A DNA stretch of 64,000 nt. Origin: Trichosphaerium sp. ATCC 40318 (lineage: Eukaryota > Discosea > Flabellinia > Trichosidae). This document shows, piece after piece, positions 10,235 through 21,836 of this stretch (position 1 is its first letter; every line of letters starts with the position of its first letter). The stretch lies in assembly GCA_038496445.1 (NCBI GenBank), contig JALMLS010000215.1:248001-312000 (forward strand). Direction: 5' to 3'. A model generated the notes under the pieces. That model was not told the DNA's origin, did not search any database, and saw only the letters and a program-made list of their open reading frames with translations. The position numbers were made by a program, and so were the translations under genes.

Positions 10235-12860
10235 ATGTCCACAGCAGTAGAAGAGCAAAAACAAAAACCTTTACCAAAGATCCGGTTAAAAAGTACGATA
10301 TTGGATTTGTCCGTTTAATTAGTATTGTATCATTACGTTATTAGTAATAATATAACTGATTTCTTGTAGTACCAAAATCACTGTTACAAAAGACTAAACA
10401 GCAACAAACATTGGCTAGAAAGTCAAAGAATCAATACGGAGACGCTAATGGAGGTTTTTCAGATCCTAACAGGCGCTATAATAAAAATACACGACAAAAG
10501 CGAAGAGCACACTCATATATTACAGATGAGCCTATACCAAAGAGAGTACGTTGTAATAGTAACATTTTCATAACTTTATTATTCTTACATTAATGCTGTT
10601 TCTCTAACTACTCAATTAGCCACGTACATATAATGGATCAAACGGTAGTGCGGTTTAAACCAATTTATCATCTCATTAACTTTTTTTATTTCAAAAAAAC
10701 CAAAAACTTTGTTATGCGTTTACGCGCGTAGTCACTTTATTTACGTTGACTTTCATGTATTTCCACGTTTTTCCTCACGGTTTTTTTTTAATTGTAATTT
10801 TTTTTTTGATTTGTGATTATCTTTCCAAATCAGTGTAGGGCACGTGTCCGATAAGTTTATTTTTTTTCACTTTTATTGAAAATATGTTCAACACTGAACA
10901 GTTATGGAATAGGTTACTTTACAGCAGAAGATGATCAGTTACTTCGAGAAATGGTCGGACTTTTCTTCAATTTGACAAAAGTTCACAAAACAGTCAAATT
11001 TTCACGTCCTTTCACATTGACACAATTGAAAAATCGTTGGCGTGATATGCTTTACAGTGAAGAATTTGATAGGTACAAGAAAAAGAACACAAGAAGACCT
11101 CACTTAACAAAAAAACCAATTTAGTGAACGTGAAGCAATGGGTCGTCTACAGACACTCAAAAAAAGAGTACAATGGTCTAAAATTGAGGATGACGTACTA
11201 AAATCTGAAGTAAGCGTATAGATACAACTTCACATAGTCCTGGGTTATGATTTGCTTATAAAGTCTATTTTTTTTAAGGTTGGTAAGAGTGGACCATCTG
11301 TTAATAACTTTCAACAAGTTCTTGAGAAACATCGTCTTATATTTCATCCAACACGAACTGCAAAGAGTCTTGAGGCTCATTACTACAGATTAAAACGCTC
11401 AGGAAGTCTCAATTCATCCCACAATGTGCGTCTAAGACAGATTTCAATCTTGTCTTGTTATGGCTTTCTAATTGTTTGTTCAGAGTTCTGTTCCTGAGTT
11501 GCACCCACCGTCTCATTTATATATATCCAGACTTCCTCATTACAGTATCCCTAAAGGAATACTTGAATACGCCCAGAAAACTACACCTACAGATACAAAA
11601 GAGTCCATCAAAGCTGAAGTGAAAAGTGATAACAATCAAAACGGTAATGAACTTTCTTCTTCTTTTTTCAATAATGTTTTAATTACTTTCAAGGTCACAC
11701 TGTTACTGAGCTTTATCCTCCTTGTTCTCTGTATAATATAGAAAAAACATTAATAGATAGCTTTAAAAATAAGTAAGTCGGTCACGACGTTCACAAATAC
11801 TGACAACTTTTCAGCATTCCAAAAAGCACTAAAACAACAGCTGTACTGCTAAAAAGTAAGTACTTCCTCTTTTCTTGGATTTCAAATAACTCGTCTTTGT
11901 AGCATACAAAGATCGTTCAGATACTCTTGCTTCTCGTACTTATCATGCTGAGCGATGTTTACAACGTACAAATGACTTACTGAGACCAGACAATGTCCTT
12001 GCAACGCTTCGGTAATGACTGCTTTTTTATCCCATTTTTTTTCCCATTTTTTTCTTGTTTCGAAAAGTTTGGACCTAAAACAGTTTTATAGTGGTATTGA
12101 TATTTATGCGGATATGAAAACTAGAAGTATAATTATAGGTAGAAGATCTGAAAATAATCAAGTTGATGTTGACCTTCCTCATGAATCAGTATCAGACAGA
12201 CAGGTTTTTACTTCTTTTTTTTTGAAATCGAAAAAAATTTACGTTTTGTTAGATGATGATAACCATTATTGATCAGCAAGCTGATCTAATATTTGTTATT
12301 AAAAATATTGGCTTATCTATAATATGGATTAATGGTCGGCCCGTAAAGCCTGATACATGGCATAGGTTACATCATATGAGCTTGGTGGAGGTACAAACTT
12401 ACGAACTTGATTTTCTTTTTTTTTTTTTGCAAGTTGTAGTATTTGACCTTCACAATGCGTTTGTTATTATTTTATTCGTCTTTGTACATATGACATATAT
12501 TTACATATATCTCTTTTAAAACATCGACACAACATAAAGTTGACCCATTTGTTAACAAGCCTACAATGTGTTCAGCATTTTTTTGTGACTTTTTTTTTCT
12601 TTCATTTTTGGACGCAAATGTCCTTCTTCTTTGAACTGACATTTTATTTTTTTTTAAAGATTGGACCTTATGGACTTATATTTGATATACATACAACAAT
12701 ATTTGATGATCTTCGAATGCAATACAAAAAGAAACTGGTGTCAACAACATCACTGTCAAAACCAATCATGATTTCCTCATCACCATCTTCTGCTATACCT
12801 GTAGCAAGAAGAGTAACAGGAGCAAAAGAAACAGCTTTGCGGAATACTATGCATTCTTGA
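10235..12860 (+). CDS. MCRS1: MCRS1-like protein (microspherule protein 1, FHA domain)
   Basis: Starts MSTAVEEQKQK. After a basic linker the first domain reads AEDDQLLREMV, VKFSRPFTLTQLKNRWRDMLYS, EREAMGRLQTLKKRVQWSKIEDD, then HPTRTAKSLEAHYYRLKR: the MCRS N-terminal domain, a Myb-like fold. A middle segment has acidic and low-complexity sequence. The C-terminus is an FHA domain: RSIIIGRRSENNQVDVDLPHESVSDRQ, with the Gly-Arg and Ser-xx-Arg phosphothreonine-binding pattern, then IIDQQADLIFVIKNIG. MCRS1 is a nuclear subunit of INO80 and NSL complexes; its FHA binds phosphoproteins. About a dozen exons with mostly GTACG donors. A CACGTG at 10839-10844 falls inside an intron. The domain order fits the family; the partner complex is inferred. 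Confidence 0.85.
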
Positions 12861-13350
12861 ATGTATTTTTTTTTAGTGTGAACGCATATACCTACCTGTA
12901 TGTTAATAAAAACTGTCTTTCTACATTTACATCTGTTCAATTTTGGTAAGGCATTGCATCACATAAATACACCTGTTAACTCGTTGAGATCGATGTGCTA
13001 TCGCAGCGACATGTCTAAAGTTCGTTCGCTTGATACACGATAATATTGGCTAGAACAAGATCTACGCTAACAAAGACAACATAACAATGCTCTCTGAAAG
13101 CAAAGGCACACAACGCAATACACTTGTAGTCGTTGCATGTCCTTGTTGTAAAGTAAACCCGGAAACCATGTAATTGAACTCGAGTTAATGAACGATTTAT
13201 TGAACAGCTAATAAGATCAAAGATGGAGTGCTACGGCAAAGAAAAAAGTGGTTTTCCCTTTAATACAAATAAAATTGAAAGTGTTTTCTTTAGTTCAACT
13301 TCAAAGAGCTATATAATTTTACTTTATTGATGAGATGTTACTTGCTAGTA
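12861..13350. other. Intergenic between convergent genes
   Basis: Both flanking genes end here (MCRS1 on plus, the Reeler/LPMO-like gene on minus). AATAAA-like signals for both directions are visible (for example near 12905 and on minus near 13320). I see no coding or RNA gene. Confidence 0.5.
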
Positions 13351-16300
13351 TTAAAATTCTATGGTTGATCCAGGATCGACATTATAGACTTTCCAAAGAT
13401 CTACACTGTTATTTGGTCTAGATGGGACACACTTTCCGCAGCACGGTTTGTCGAGTACACAAAAGCAGTCTACCCATTTGGTTCCTCTTGTAAAAACAGT
13501 ATCTAAGCACTCTGGGTCACGTGTAGCTGCTGCAGCACAATCACCAGGGAAATGACGTTTGTTCCAGCGCTCATATCTACCAGGCATTCTAAGTAGCTTC
13601 GAACAACCATTGGTGCCGCATGTTGAATCTGGGAATTTACACGTCTTCGATGGTATTTCATTGATTAGTTTTGGAGGGTTGAAAGGAGGAGTGGTTGTTG
13701 GCTTAAGAGAGCAATCTTTACAGTCATTTGTCAATGGCCATTGAGGAATACGTGTCACGTTTTTGTTTAGGTTTACTGCGTTGCATGAAATACATTGTTT
13801 GCCATGACGCCAAGGAATATCCTGATGAGGTACTTCTGGTTCGAATCCTGGGAAGTTTCGTGTTTCAGCTTTGATGTAGCAAGTTGATGCGTAAGCTGGA
13901 TCGCCTGGTAGAACAACTTCATATCTGTCTATTGTTTCGGTAGGCGTTCTAGCTCTGACGGTGTAGCACATGTCAACTTCAGTAAGAGGTTCTTTGAAAT
14001 CTCTTCTGTTGATTACTTGTTTGCACCAATCAGGGATAAGTTTAGCTTGATTCGTGAACTCATTGTTGACTTCTCTCTTCATTACTACGAATCCGTCACA
14101 GACACTCCCTGAACAATTATGCTCGCAATAACCAAGTCCGTGAAAAACAGTTCCACATCCTAAATATTATGAGGAATTGTACATACAATAAAGAAACCAA
14201 TAGTAAATGCAATAAAACTTAAAAAAAAAAAGGTACCTAAAATGTTACGAGGGTTTGGAAAATAGCAATGATCGATCCGACTAAGAAAGGTGTAAGTAAG
14301 TGTGGTACTAGAAAAAACGAAAAAAAAAAAAAAAGTAAGAGAAAGTTACGTACAAAAAGTTGCTTGTACCAGTTGGTAGCCCATAAATATGTTCGACTGG
14401 ATTTTGAACCAAGTGTACATCAATACAATCTCTGTACCCACGCCATAACCATTGAATTACATATCCACCTGGTCCAGCTTTACCAGGCATCTTGATCTTG
14501 GCCATATCAACATCAAACGGTCTGTGTGAAAAATGTGGGAACTTGAAAATGGCTTCTATCCAAGGCATCGAAGGGTTGGTGTATTCAACAAAAGCGTCTT
14601 GAATCAAGTTGCTCTTGTACTTGAAAAGCTTTGCTTCAGGACCCCATAATCCGAAGGCTTCTGGTCTAGGAATAAAGTTCGGAGAGTTTTCTGGAATGGC
14701 AGGTTCATAGTAATCAAGAGTGTAGTCAGGATTGTCCGCCGCACGTTTTTGTGTTCTTCTGTGGTATACTGGCACTGTCTTTTTGGCATTGTTTGGGGCT
14801 TCTCTAATATATTTGTCCATCAAGTCGAATGTTATTTCCTTTAGTCTAGGTTCATCACTTTCATGAACAAAGACATAATAAGAGTCCTGTGTATGTCCTG
14901 TAGACCATTCAAGCTCAAACTCTTGATTCAAACCGACTTGAACTTGAGGAGCTGCATACAAACGAGGAGGGCAAGGTGTATCTGTGCTAGCCACGTTTAC
15001 TGCTCTACTTCTACCGGTCATCCAGTTATGTGCTAGAGTGCCAGTTGGCATGAGAATGAGCGCCAATAGTGATAGCACCAACATCATTGAGGTAGTTGTT
15101 TTTGAAGCCTTTCCAAGAGAAAAAATACCAAATAGTATCAGCATCGTTGAAGCACTTGACTTGGACGCAGGAGATGCAGCAGCTCTAGCACCGATTTGAG
15201 TTTGACCAGGTTTTGCAGGAGGGAGGGTATTGCGAAGACATTTACACATTCTGCGACTATAACTTGTATTAGCGAAAAACGCTACAACAAAACACAAAAA
15301 AGAATCGCTCACAAAAAAAAAAAAAAGGTACCTACCCTTGTTTAGATCCAGCTTTGGCATCACATGTTACCGGTTTTGGCACTCCTGTGCATCTTGTATC
15401 ATCGTAGAAGCAGAAGTTGTCTATACCAGTAGTAGCACCCGTTGCTTGACAGTTACTCAAGTACGGTGGGAAACAAATAAAATTTCCTTCGCTTTCTACA
15501 AGGTCTTTGATTCTGTCTGGGCTGTTAACTCTTTCAATGTGCACTTTATCACATTTTAAATTCTCTCGGTTGCAGCGCTCAGTACACGACTCTCCTCGCT
15601 TTAAAAAAACAATTAGATATGAAGGTAAAGTTTTGTTTCGTTGAACACGTGATGATAAATTTAACGTACAAGTGTTCTAAACCACGTCTGTCTAGGCTTA
15701 GCTGATTTGGACTCAGTGAGTTTCAAAGGACCTTTGGCACCGTTTGGCCACCAAAAAGCGCCTTCATTTGCATCACCTTGTTTGATCAAAGCGTGGAATG
15801 TGACAGTACCAGTCCCTTTTGGAGGTGCACGCCATTTGAAAGTTGCAGAAATGGGTTTCAATTTACCACCATAATGCATTAAACTTTGACGACATTCATG
15901 AGTATCCGGGTAAGGTAGTTGGAACAGCGCTGTACAAAAAGTTAGCAAGTATCTACCTTTCGAAACAAAATTATCAAAAAAACAGAAAAACAAAGCGCAC
16001 GTGTTACTTCATTTGGTAGAATCCATTCACCAACACGATCTCCATTTGGTCCTTGAGCATACATGAGTAATCCTCTGTACTTGAAATCGTAGTTGGTGAT
16101 GTCGAGCGATATGTCTATAATCATCTCAGGGACATATGTTGTTTGCTTGTTGTCCTTAGAACCAGCGTATGTTATATATCTGTTGGATCTTGTAACTTGT
16201 GAAGCCCAATGCATGTAAGGTACAGGGTCAGCGTTGCAAATGAGTCTGTCAACAAATTGGTTAAATTTTCCAAATACTCTCCAATCTTGTGGGCGGCAAC

Positions 16301-16403
16301 CCCAGTGCTTTGCAGAAGCGTCACAGTTCGGTACAGCTGAAGTTGGTCTTGATGAAGCATGAACAAGCGCTAAAAGCGCTAGAGCTATAACGGCACAGCG
16401 CAT
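13351..16403 (-). CDS. Secreted Reeler-domain protein fused to an LPMO-like (histidine-brace) domain
   Basis: Starts with a signal peptide (MRCAVIALALLALVHASSRP). The first 180 residues form a Reeler domain: MIIDISLDITNYDFKYRGLLMYAQ, GEWILP, HECRQSLMHYGG, then SATFKWRAPPKGTGTVTF. A Cys-rich segment follows, and after an in-phase GTAGGT intron near 15334 a linker and two hydrophobic stretches. The second (MMLVLSLLALILMPTGTLA, first Met codon at 15087) is a textbook signal peptide ending just before HNWMTGRSRA. What follows looks like a lytic polysaccharide monooxygenase: His at the mature start, FELEWSTGH for the second histidine, and YVIQWLWRGYRDCIDVHL as the closing strand. A further Cys-rich region ends at 13351. 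Alternative model: two genes, the first stopping at a TAG near 15332 if that intron is not spliced, the second starting at 15087. Confidence 0.7.
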
Positions 16404-17198
16404 TTTATGTATTCTCTACAAAGCCGGTTAACAGCTAGTTACACTACACGTAGAAAATATAACAGTACCTGATTGTTTTTCAAGAAGAGGTGCTAGCGTT
16501 GTAAGAATAGTAGTTTATGGTTTTAGATTTTGTACATACAAAATGCGCACGATTTAAGCTAGCGTTCATAAAAAAAACCTAGCGTTGTCATTTGTTTGGA
16601 TAACGCACCGCACGTGTACAAACAGAAAAAAAAAATAAAGCGCAAACAAAAAAACCAACTTTGTCGGTTTAAATACTCAAATATCAGTCACCAACTGTAT
16701 CACCTACTGTACAAACTAATAACAAATTGTCTATGCCTTTTCGTATTACTGCCATACGCGGATGTGATTTACCCTACCCGGTGTAACAGCGCTTTACAAG
16801 GGACAAGTTTCTACACGCCCCGTTGTCAACTTGGCATGCCTACACGGAGACACTATTCAGCGGTCCCTCGCACACAACTTGCTTTAATACGCCTCATTGA
16901 TCGCTACAGTGATATTGGTATCACAAACAACAGCAATAATACGAATAAAGGTCCCACACCGTAAGAATTGGGATCACAATTGAAACAACATTGGAATATT
17001 TACTAGTATTCAAACTTTTCTCTTTGCTAGCTAACCTACTACTAAAAATTCGAAAACAATAATGTAGACTCGTGACGTCCATCACTCTAGTACTGTATCA
17101 CTAGACGAAAAAAGCTTCTCAAATAGAATGGTTTCGAAAATAAAAGACAAAGAACAATCTTCAAAATACTAAATTCCATTTTCATCAATAGAAATATA
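16404..17198. other. Intergenic upstream of the Reeler gene and downstream of the MORN gene
   Basis: About 0.8 kb. CACGTG at 16611-16616, about 210 bases upstream of the Reeler gene start. An open plus-strand frame at 16596-16964 has no codon or motif support and I treat it as chance. Confidence 0.5.
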
Positions 17199-18323
17199 TT
17201 ACACGTATATTTGCCCTGGTAGCGCAAACTCCCAGGCACCATCTTTGTCTGTAGTCTTGAAAGAACCTTCATGTACTTTTCCGTCTTTACCAGTAAATAT
17301 ACAATGCGTTGAAGGCTCATCATTCTCCCAATGCGTTGTCAACTTTCCACCGTAAAATATAAGTGTACCTTTACCTTGTCGGAATCCCGTATCCCACTCA
17401 CCATCATACACAACTTCACCTCTCTCATGACCACAATATTCTCCCTCAACTCTCTTTTCAGTACGGCCTGTGATAAAACTGTTGATAGGCCCAAAAAAAC
17501 GCGATAAGGTGTCCCCCATGTTATCTAATACCGTTTTCCTTGAAGCAGTTGTTGGCAAGTGCTTGTAGTATAACCCAGGAGGCCAAGTCATTACACCTTT
17601 TCCATGAGGTGCTAACTCGTCCATAGAACCTTTATACCGACGTCCACTGGGTGTGACCATCTCACCGTCAGATATACCAACACCAGTGTGATAGAATCCC
17701 TTATAAACTGTACCATCAGCCACAGTCAATACAGCATCACCACATGGCTTTCCAGATACCCAATTACCAGCATAACTACCTGAAAAGTATTTCCAAGCCG
17801 TGGTCGCGCCAGTAAAGACACCATATCCATGTGCCTTTCCATCTACCCACGTGCCTTTATGCGTATTTTGCTTGATCGTGAGCGTTCCTTCTCCATGAGG
17901 TACACCGTTTTTAGTCTCTCCTTTGTACACTTGACCAGTCGGATACTTGGTAGTACCAATGCCCACAGATTTATCGTATGCCCACGTGCCATTGTGTGTA
18001 AATCCATTTGCTTCACGAAGTAAGCCTTTACCATGTTTTTTTCCATCTAAGAACTGTCCTTTGTACTCTGATCCATCTTCGTACTTTTTGGTGGCTACAG
18101 TAACCGTTTTTGCTGAAGATGGGGTACAAAACGTTCTCGAGCGCTAGAATATACACATTAGCTGTATAATAGCGTATTTAGGCACTTTGAGGATAAAAAG
18201 GTTCAAAGGTTTTTTCTGGCATTCAAAATAACCTTATGCGTTTCTCATACGTACGTTTGTCGGTTTGACAGTAGTACTAGGCGAATTGCTATAGTATACT
18301 CTTGTAGAGCTTAGAGCACGCAT
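17199..18323 (-). CDS. MORN-repeat protein
   Basis: A first exon MRALSSTRVYYSNSPSTTVKPTN ends at a GTACGT donor and joins in phase (acceptor near 18146) to one long exon. That exon holds about nine MORN repeats with the YxGxxxxGxxxGxG pattern, for example EYKGQFLDGKKHGKGLL, VYKGETKNGVPHGEGTL, HKGTWVDGKAHGYGVF, YDGEWDTGFRQGKGTL. One insertion between repeats 7 and 8 (about 45 residues) interrupts the run. There is no kinase, SET or other domain, so the repeat itself is the protein, as in MORN1-type scaffolds that bind membranes or cytoskeleton. Length about 340 residues. The downstream neighbour on this strand begins only after a normal gap. Start chosen as the first ATG in an exon that keeps frame. 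Confidence 0.8.
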
Positions 18324-18433
18324 AGCGATGGCCAAATTATAATTACGAGTACGTTTGACGTTGTATGCACAAAATAACAAGTCAAACAAAAACAGCTTTC
18401 ACATTTTTTACAGCAAGTCAAGGAGTCAACATT

Positions 18434-18620
18434 GGTTGGCGTACGTTCAATCAATTTGGAAAGTACAAACGTAACAGCCCAGGTATCAAGATGTTGGCGT
18501 CAAAGAAATTGATCAGTCAGAACCAGACGTGACTGACGAAGGCATCGACTAGTGTACGCAAATGTCAGGATCACAGAGTTGGGTGGTGCACATTCAATCA
18601 ATTTGAAAGTACACGACTGA
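18434..18620. repeat. Diverged direct repeat in the RRP15/MORN intergenic stretch
   Basis: Two copies of a segment with core TTCAATCAATTTG(G)AAAGTAC start near 18448 and 18591, about 143 bases apart. Between them lies a GATCAGTCAGAACCAGACGTG stretch. Each copy ends in a GTAC. The RRP15 gene (minus) ends just to the right. Confidence 0.45.
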
Positions 18621-18767
18621 CAGACAAAAACATCAAGAACAATGTCGAAGCAATATCGTAACAAATTATCAACTTTCCTGGGTGCCCATCTGAATTCAAT
18701 TCCATACAACTCAAAGAGTGTGAACCTTTTTTTTTTGAGTACTTTATGTATATTACAACTTGGTTTG

Positions 18768-19902
18768 TTAGGGCTCTCTGGACATCATGATGCCACCAAC
18801 GAATTTTTGATTCTGACACGTTTTTTACTTGAACAATGACGCAACTTGTTCGTCTTGTTGCTACACATGATGTTAATAACAATCGAAAGAAATAAACAAA
18901 CACAGAGAAAATTACTAGCAAATTACAAGGAAAAAATAACCATAACATACCTCACGTTTTGCACGGCCTGGTTTCTTCAACAATTTCAAAAATTCGTTCT
19001 TGTTAACACTATTGTCTTCTGAAAAAAAAATCAGAGTCAATCCTTGCTTGCACTTTGCAAATGTTCATTTTAAAAAGTATTAACGTACCGCTTGCTTGCT
19101 TGCTCTTTTGTACTTTTTTGATGGTATTCAAGAGCTGTACGACACCTTTCATGCCTGTTTTACGCAAGTATGCCTCGTATGAATAGTCATTAATTTCATG
19201 TCGCAATCGCACGTGACCTTGTTGGCGTAGTAAAGCGTTTGCTGTGCTCTAAGGGAAACAGTATAAGTGACATGTGTTTTATCCATTAAGAATATAATTT
19301 TCTGGAGTCGTACGTAGCGCTTTTTTCGTTCTTGTTCTTTGGCTTCTTTGTCTATTTTTTTCATGATGAGACGTTTACCAAGAATAAAGTCCTTTTAGGC
19401 TGAATTAGCGGGTTTTTTGTAAAAGAAACGTCTAAATCTTACTTCTTTGTTATCAATAGATGTTACAATACGATTAAACGCATTAGCAAAGCCTACAGGC
19501 GCTGCTACTTCTGTCTCCATCTTCTGTGGCTCAGATTCTCCTTCGTCGCCACCATCTACGCGTACAGTAAGGAGAGGAGTATGAGAAACAAATTTTACGA
19601 TTATCTACATTTTTCTCAACTGTAAAATTTAATTACCGTTTGAGCTCGCTCCTTCGCCATCATTTGCAATACCACCATCAGTTCGCGCTTTTTTCGCTGC
19701 CTCTACCTTTTCGAATTGTCTTTTACGCTTTTCACGCTTTTTATAACTGCCAAAAGCTTAGATTTTTATTTACTACGGTTTGACAGTATTAATACCTGAA
19801 ACGGTACTTATCACGGCGTTCTTGTTTATCTTCCTTTTTCTCTGTAAAGTCTACAACACCAAGTTCAACTTTTTTGGCCTTTTGAGGCGCTTTGGTTGCC
19901 AT
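18768..19902 (-). CDS. RRP15: Ribosomal RNA-processing protein RRP15
   Basis: Starts MATKAPQKAKKVELGVVDF, a very basic N-terminus with KKREKRKRQFEKVEAAKKART, then GFANAFNRIVTSIDNKE (the Rrp15 core start), KRLIMKKIDKEAKEQERKKR, HVRLRHEINDYSYEAYLRKTGMKGVVQLLNTIKKVQK (the family's ...LRKxAxxGVVxLFNA... motif), and NEFLKLLKKPGRAKRE. Rrp15 is a nucleolar protein of pre-60S particles needed for 27S pre-rRNA cleavage. Six or so exons with GTACG donors. The last exon is uncertain: joining to GGIMMSREP-stop at 18768 keeps frame, but the usual WKVLRDDF ending of the family is not clearly visible, so the true 3' end may differ by tens of bases. Confidence 0.78.
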
Positions 19903-20172
19903 TACAAGCGTACTTCTAACTTAAAAGTGGTGAGATACGCGGCTTAGAAAAAGTTGAACAAAAAGATCGACCTTCCGGAAAACCAACATAAATACCTTCA
20001 CGCATTCCGCGACTAAAGTAAGAAACAACAATAACAAGCTTGGTGGAAGCAAAAAATATTTGTAGCAACTACACACGGATGAAAGTGGTTTGTCAAGTGA
20101 TTTTATTAACGTAGCGACCTTGTGGGCTATGAGTAAAACTTAAAAGGAAAGTAGCCAAAGCAGGCAGGGTGC

Positions 20173-20945
20173 TTATTTCAAGAAGATCATAACAGCGTCA
20201 TGTTCGAAGCAGTGAGAGTTACACCATGAAGTACATTGGTAGGCACGCATGTCAGTACAGTAGTAGACGTCTAAAAAAAAAACTCATTAGTACAGAAAAA
20301 AAAAAATATTTAGTGCGTCAGTGATTGGCTAATAAAATACAACAAAATAAACTAAGCGTCACGAAACAAGTAATTTTTTGAATCGACACGTGAGGAGATT
20401 GATAGCCAGATTTTTTCGCCAAATGATCTGCTAACGTACGATCTTTGTATTGTCTGACTTTGTTACATAGTGGAGGTAATACGCCTCTAGCTGGGCCATA
20501 GCCTGGGTCTGGTACGCACAATTTGCCACCGGCGCTCTTCAATTGGGCGCATTGTCTACAATTAATATGAGTATACACTTATGTTTACCTCTACAATACT
20601 AGAATGTCTCCACAATTTACAAAAAAAAAAAATACTAAAAAATCTCGCCACCCTGCGAATGTAGTAAAAGTTTAGTGGTTCGTACTTGACTACTTCTACG
20701 AGAGCGTTCTTTTGGGCACGGTTACAAGCGTCATCGATGCTTTCACAGCTCGTAGCAATACCACATCCAGAGGTAACAGTTTCGTTACAGCCAAATAGAT
20801 AGAGTGGAGGTGGTTGTGGAGGGAACGTCAGCTCAACCGGGTTCTGGGTGAAGTAGTTGTCTCCTTGGGATTCGGTAGCTTCTACGGCTTCCTCGGCACA
20901 GTAGGCAATGGCTAAAAGTCCGACAAAAATTGCGAGCAGCTTCAT
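20173..20945 (-). CDS. Small secreted cysteine-rich protein, unrecognised
   Basis: Signal peptide MKLLAIFVGLLAIAYC, an acidic/proline segment with PPQPPPLYLFGC, then a Cys-rich mature domain: CNETVTSGCGIATSCESID, CNRAQKNALVEVVK, joining in phase at a GTACGA donor (near 20684) to QCAQLKSAGGKLCVPDPGYGP, PPLCNKVRQYKD, then via a GTACGT donor to the last exon VYYCTDMRAYQCTSWCNSHC, stop TAA. About 160 residues with roughly 14 cysteines, enough for a disulfide-stabilised extracellular domain. No family recognised. A CACGTG sits at 21004-21009, about 60 bases upstream of the start. Confidence 0.75.
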
Positions 20946-21836
20946 TTCGTTTGGCGCTTGTCTTTTAGTGTTGATAAAGCGCACAACAAAACTTGAGATA
21001 TTTCACGTGTACGAACCACATTGCGAGATTAATAAGGCACTATATAGCCAACAACCCTTGCTCGTAACGCACATGGTAGAAATAAAGCGTGTGTGTTAAG
21101 AAGCAACCATCCGGAGATTTTATCAAATCTGACGTGTTCAGATTGTCTTCTTCGGTATCTCGGCCGCTTCGACACTCATTGATCTAACAAGTGTGTAAGC
21201 TCACCTAATTACTGCTACACGCCTGCTAAGCGTACAGAAACGCGAACTCCTCAAGCATTAACATTTAATTTATTGTTTTCAAACCCAACAACATGCACGC
21301 AACCTGTAGTATGCGGCCCTGCGCCGTGTATCATTTTAATTGTGTTTGGATTTGCTGTGTGAGACTGTATGTCAGGAAGGTTTTAGACAACGTAGAGGCG
21401 CTAGAGGGCAAGGAAATGCAATATTAGCCGTAGTTGGTTTTGAGATAAATTAATGCGAAGATACAGGTCACTTTTTTGCGCGTTTAGTACGTGATTCTAC
21501 ATGTAGCGCCGTAGACAGAACGCGCTTTACGGCTTCATCTTTAGCTTACCTGTAACAACTACAATAATTGTCAAGCGTTTATACTACAACGACGCGAACC
21601 GTTGCAAATAACACTAAAACACGTGCACTAAATTCTGTTTGTACACTAGTGACAGCTTTTAATTGGGCGTACTTTTGAAGAAATGAGTATACATTCTAAT
21701 TTTTACAACCTTGAAGTGTCAGGTGCGTCGTTAACGCAGTCGTTTCGTTTTTCTGTGAACATCACTTTATTTCCTTTTGTCGTGAACAGAACTTTGATAC
21801 AGCACCTTAAGTACAAACAACCAACATAAATTAAGG
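20946..21836. other. Intergenic with a possible very short spliced ORF
   Basis: Mostly unfeatured. On the minus strand MYTHFFK (ATG at 21694) ends at a GTACGC donor and could join to KDEAVKRVLSTALHVESRTK, stop at 21468, giving about 32 residues. It keeps phase and uses the local donor, but is too short to trust without transcripts. CACGTG at 21620-21625. Confidence 0.25.

Noticed and set aside
16596-16964. Plus-strand 122-residue open frame
   Set aside because: No motif, no family, starts in a low-complexity Lys run, and lies in the upstream region of the Reeler gene.
20370-20400. CAC|GTG as an alternative splice donor in the Cys-rich gene
   Set aside because: Phase does not fit. The upstream GTACGT donor joins in phase to the last exon.
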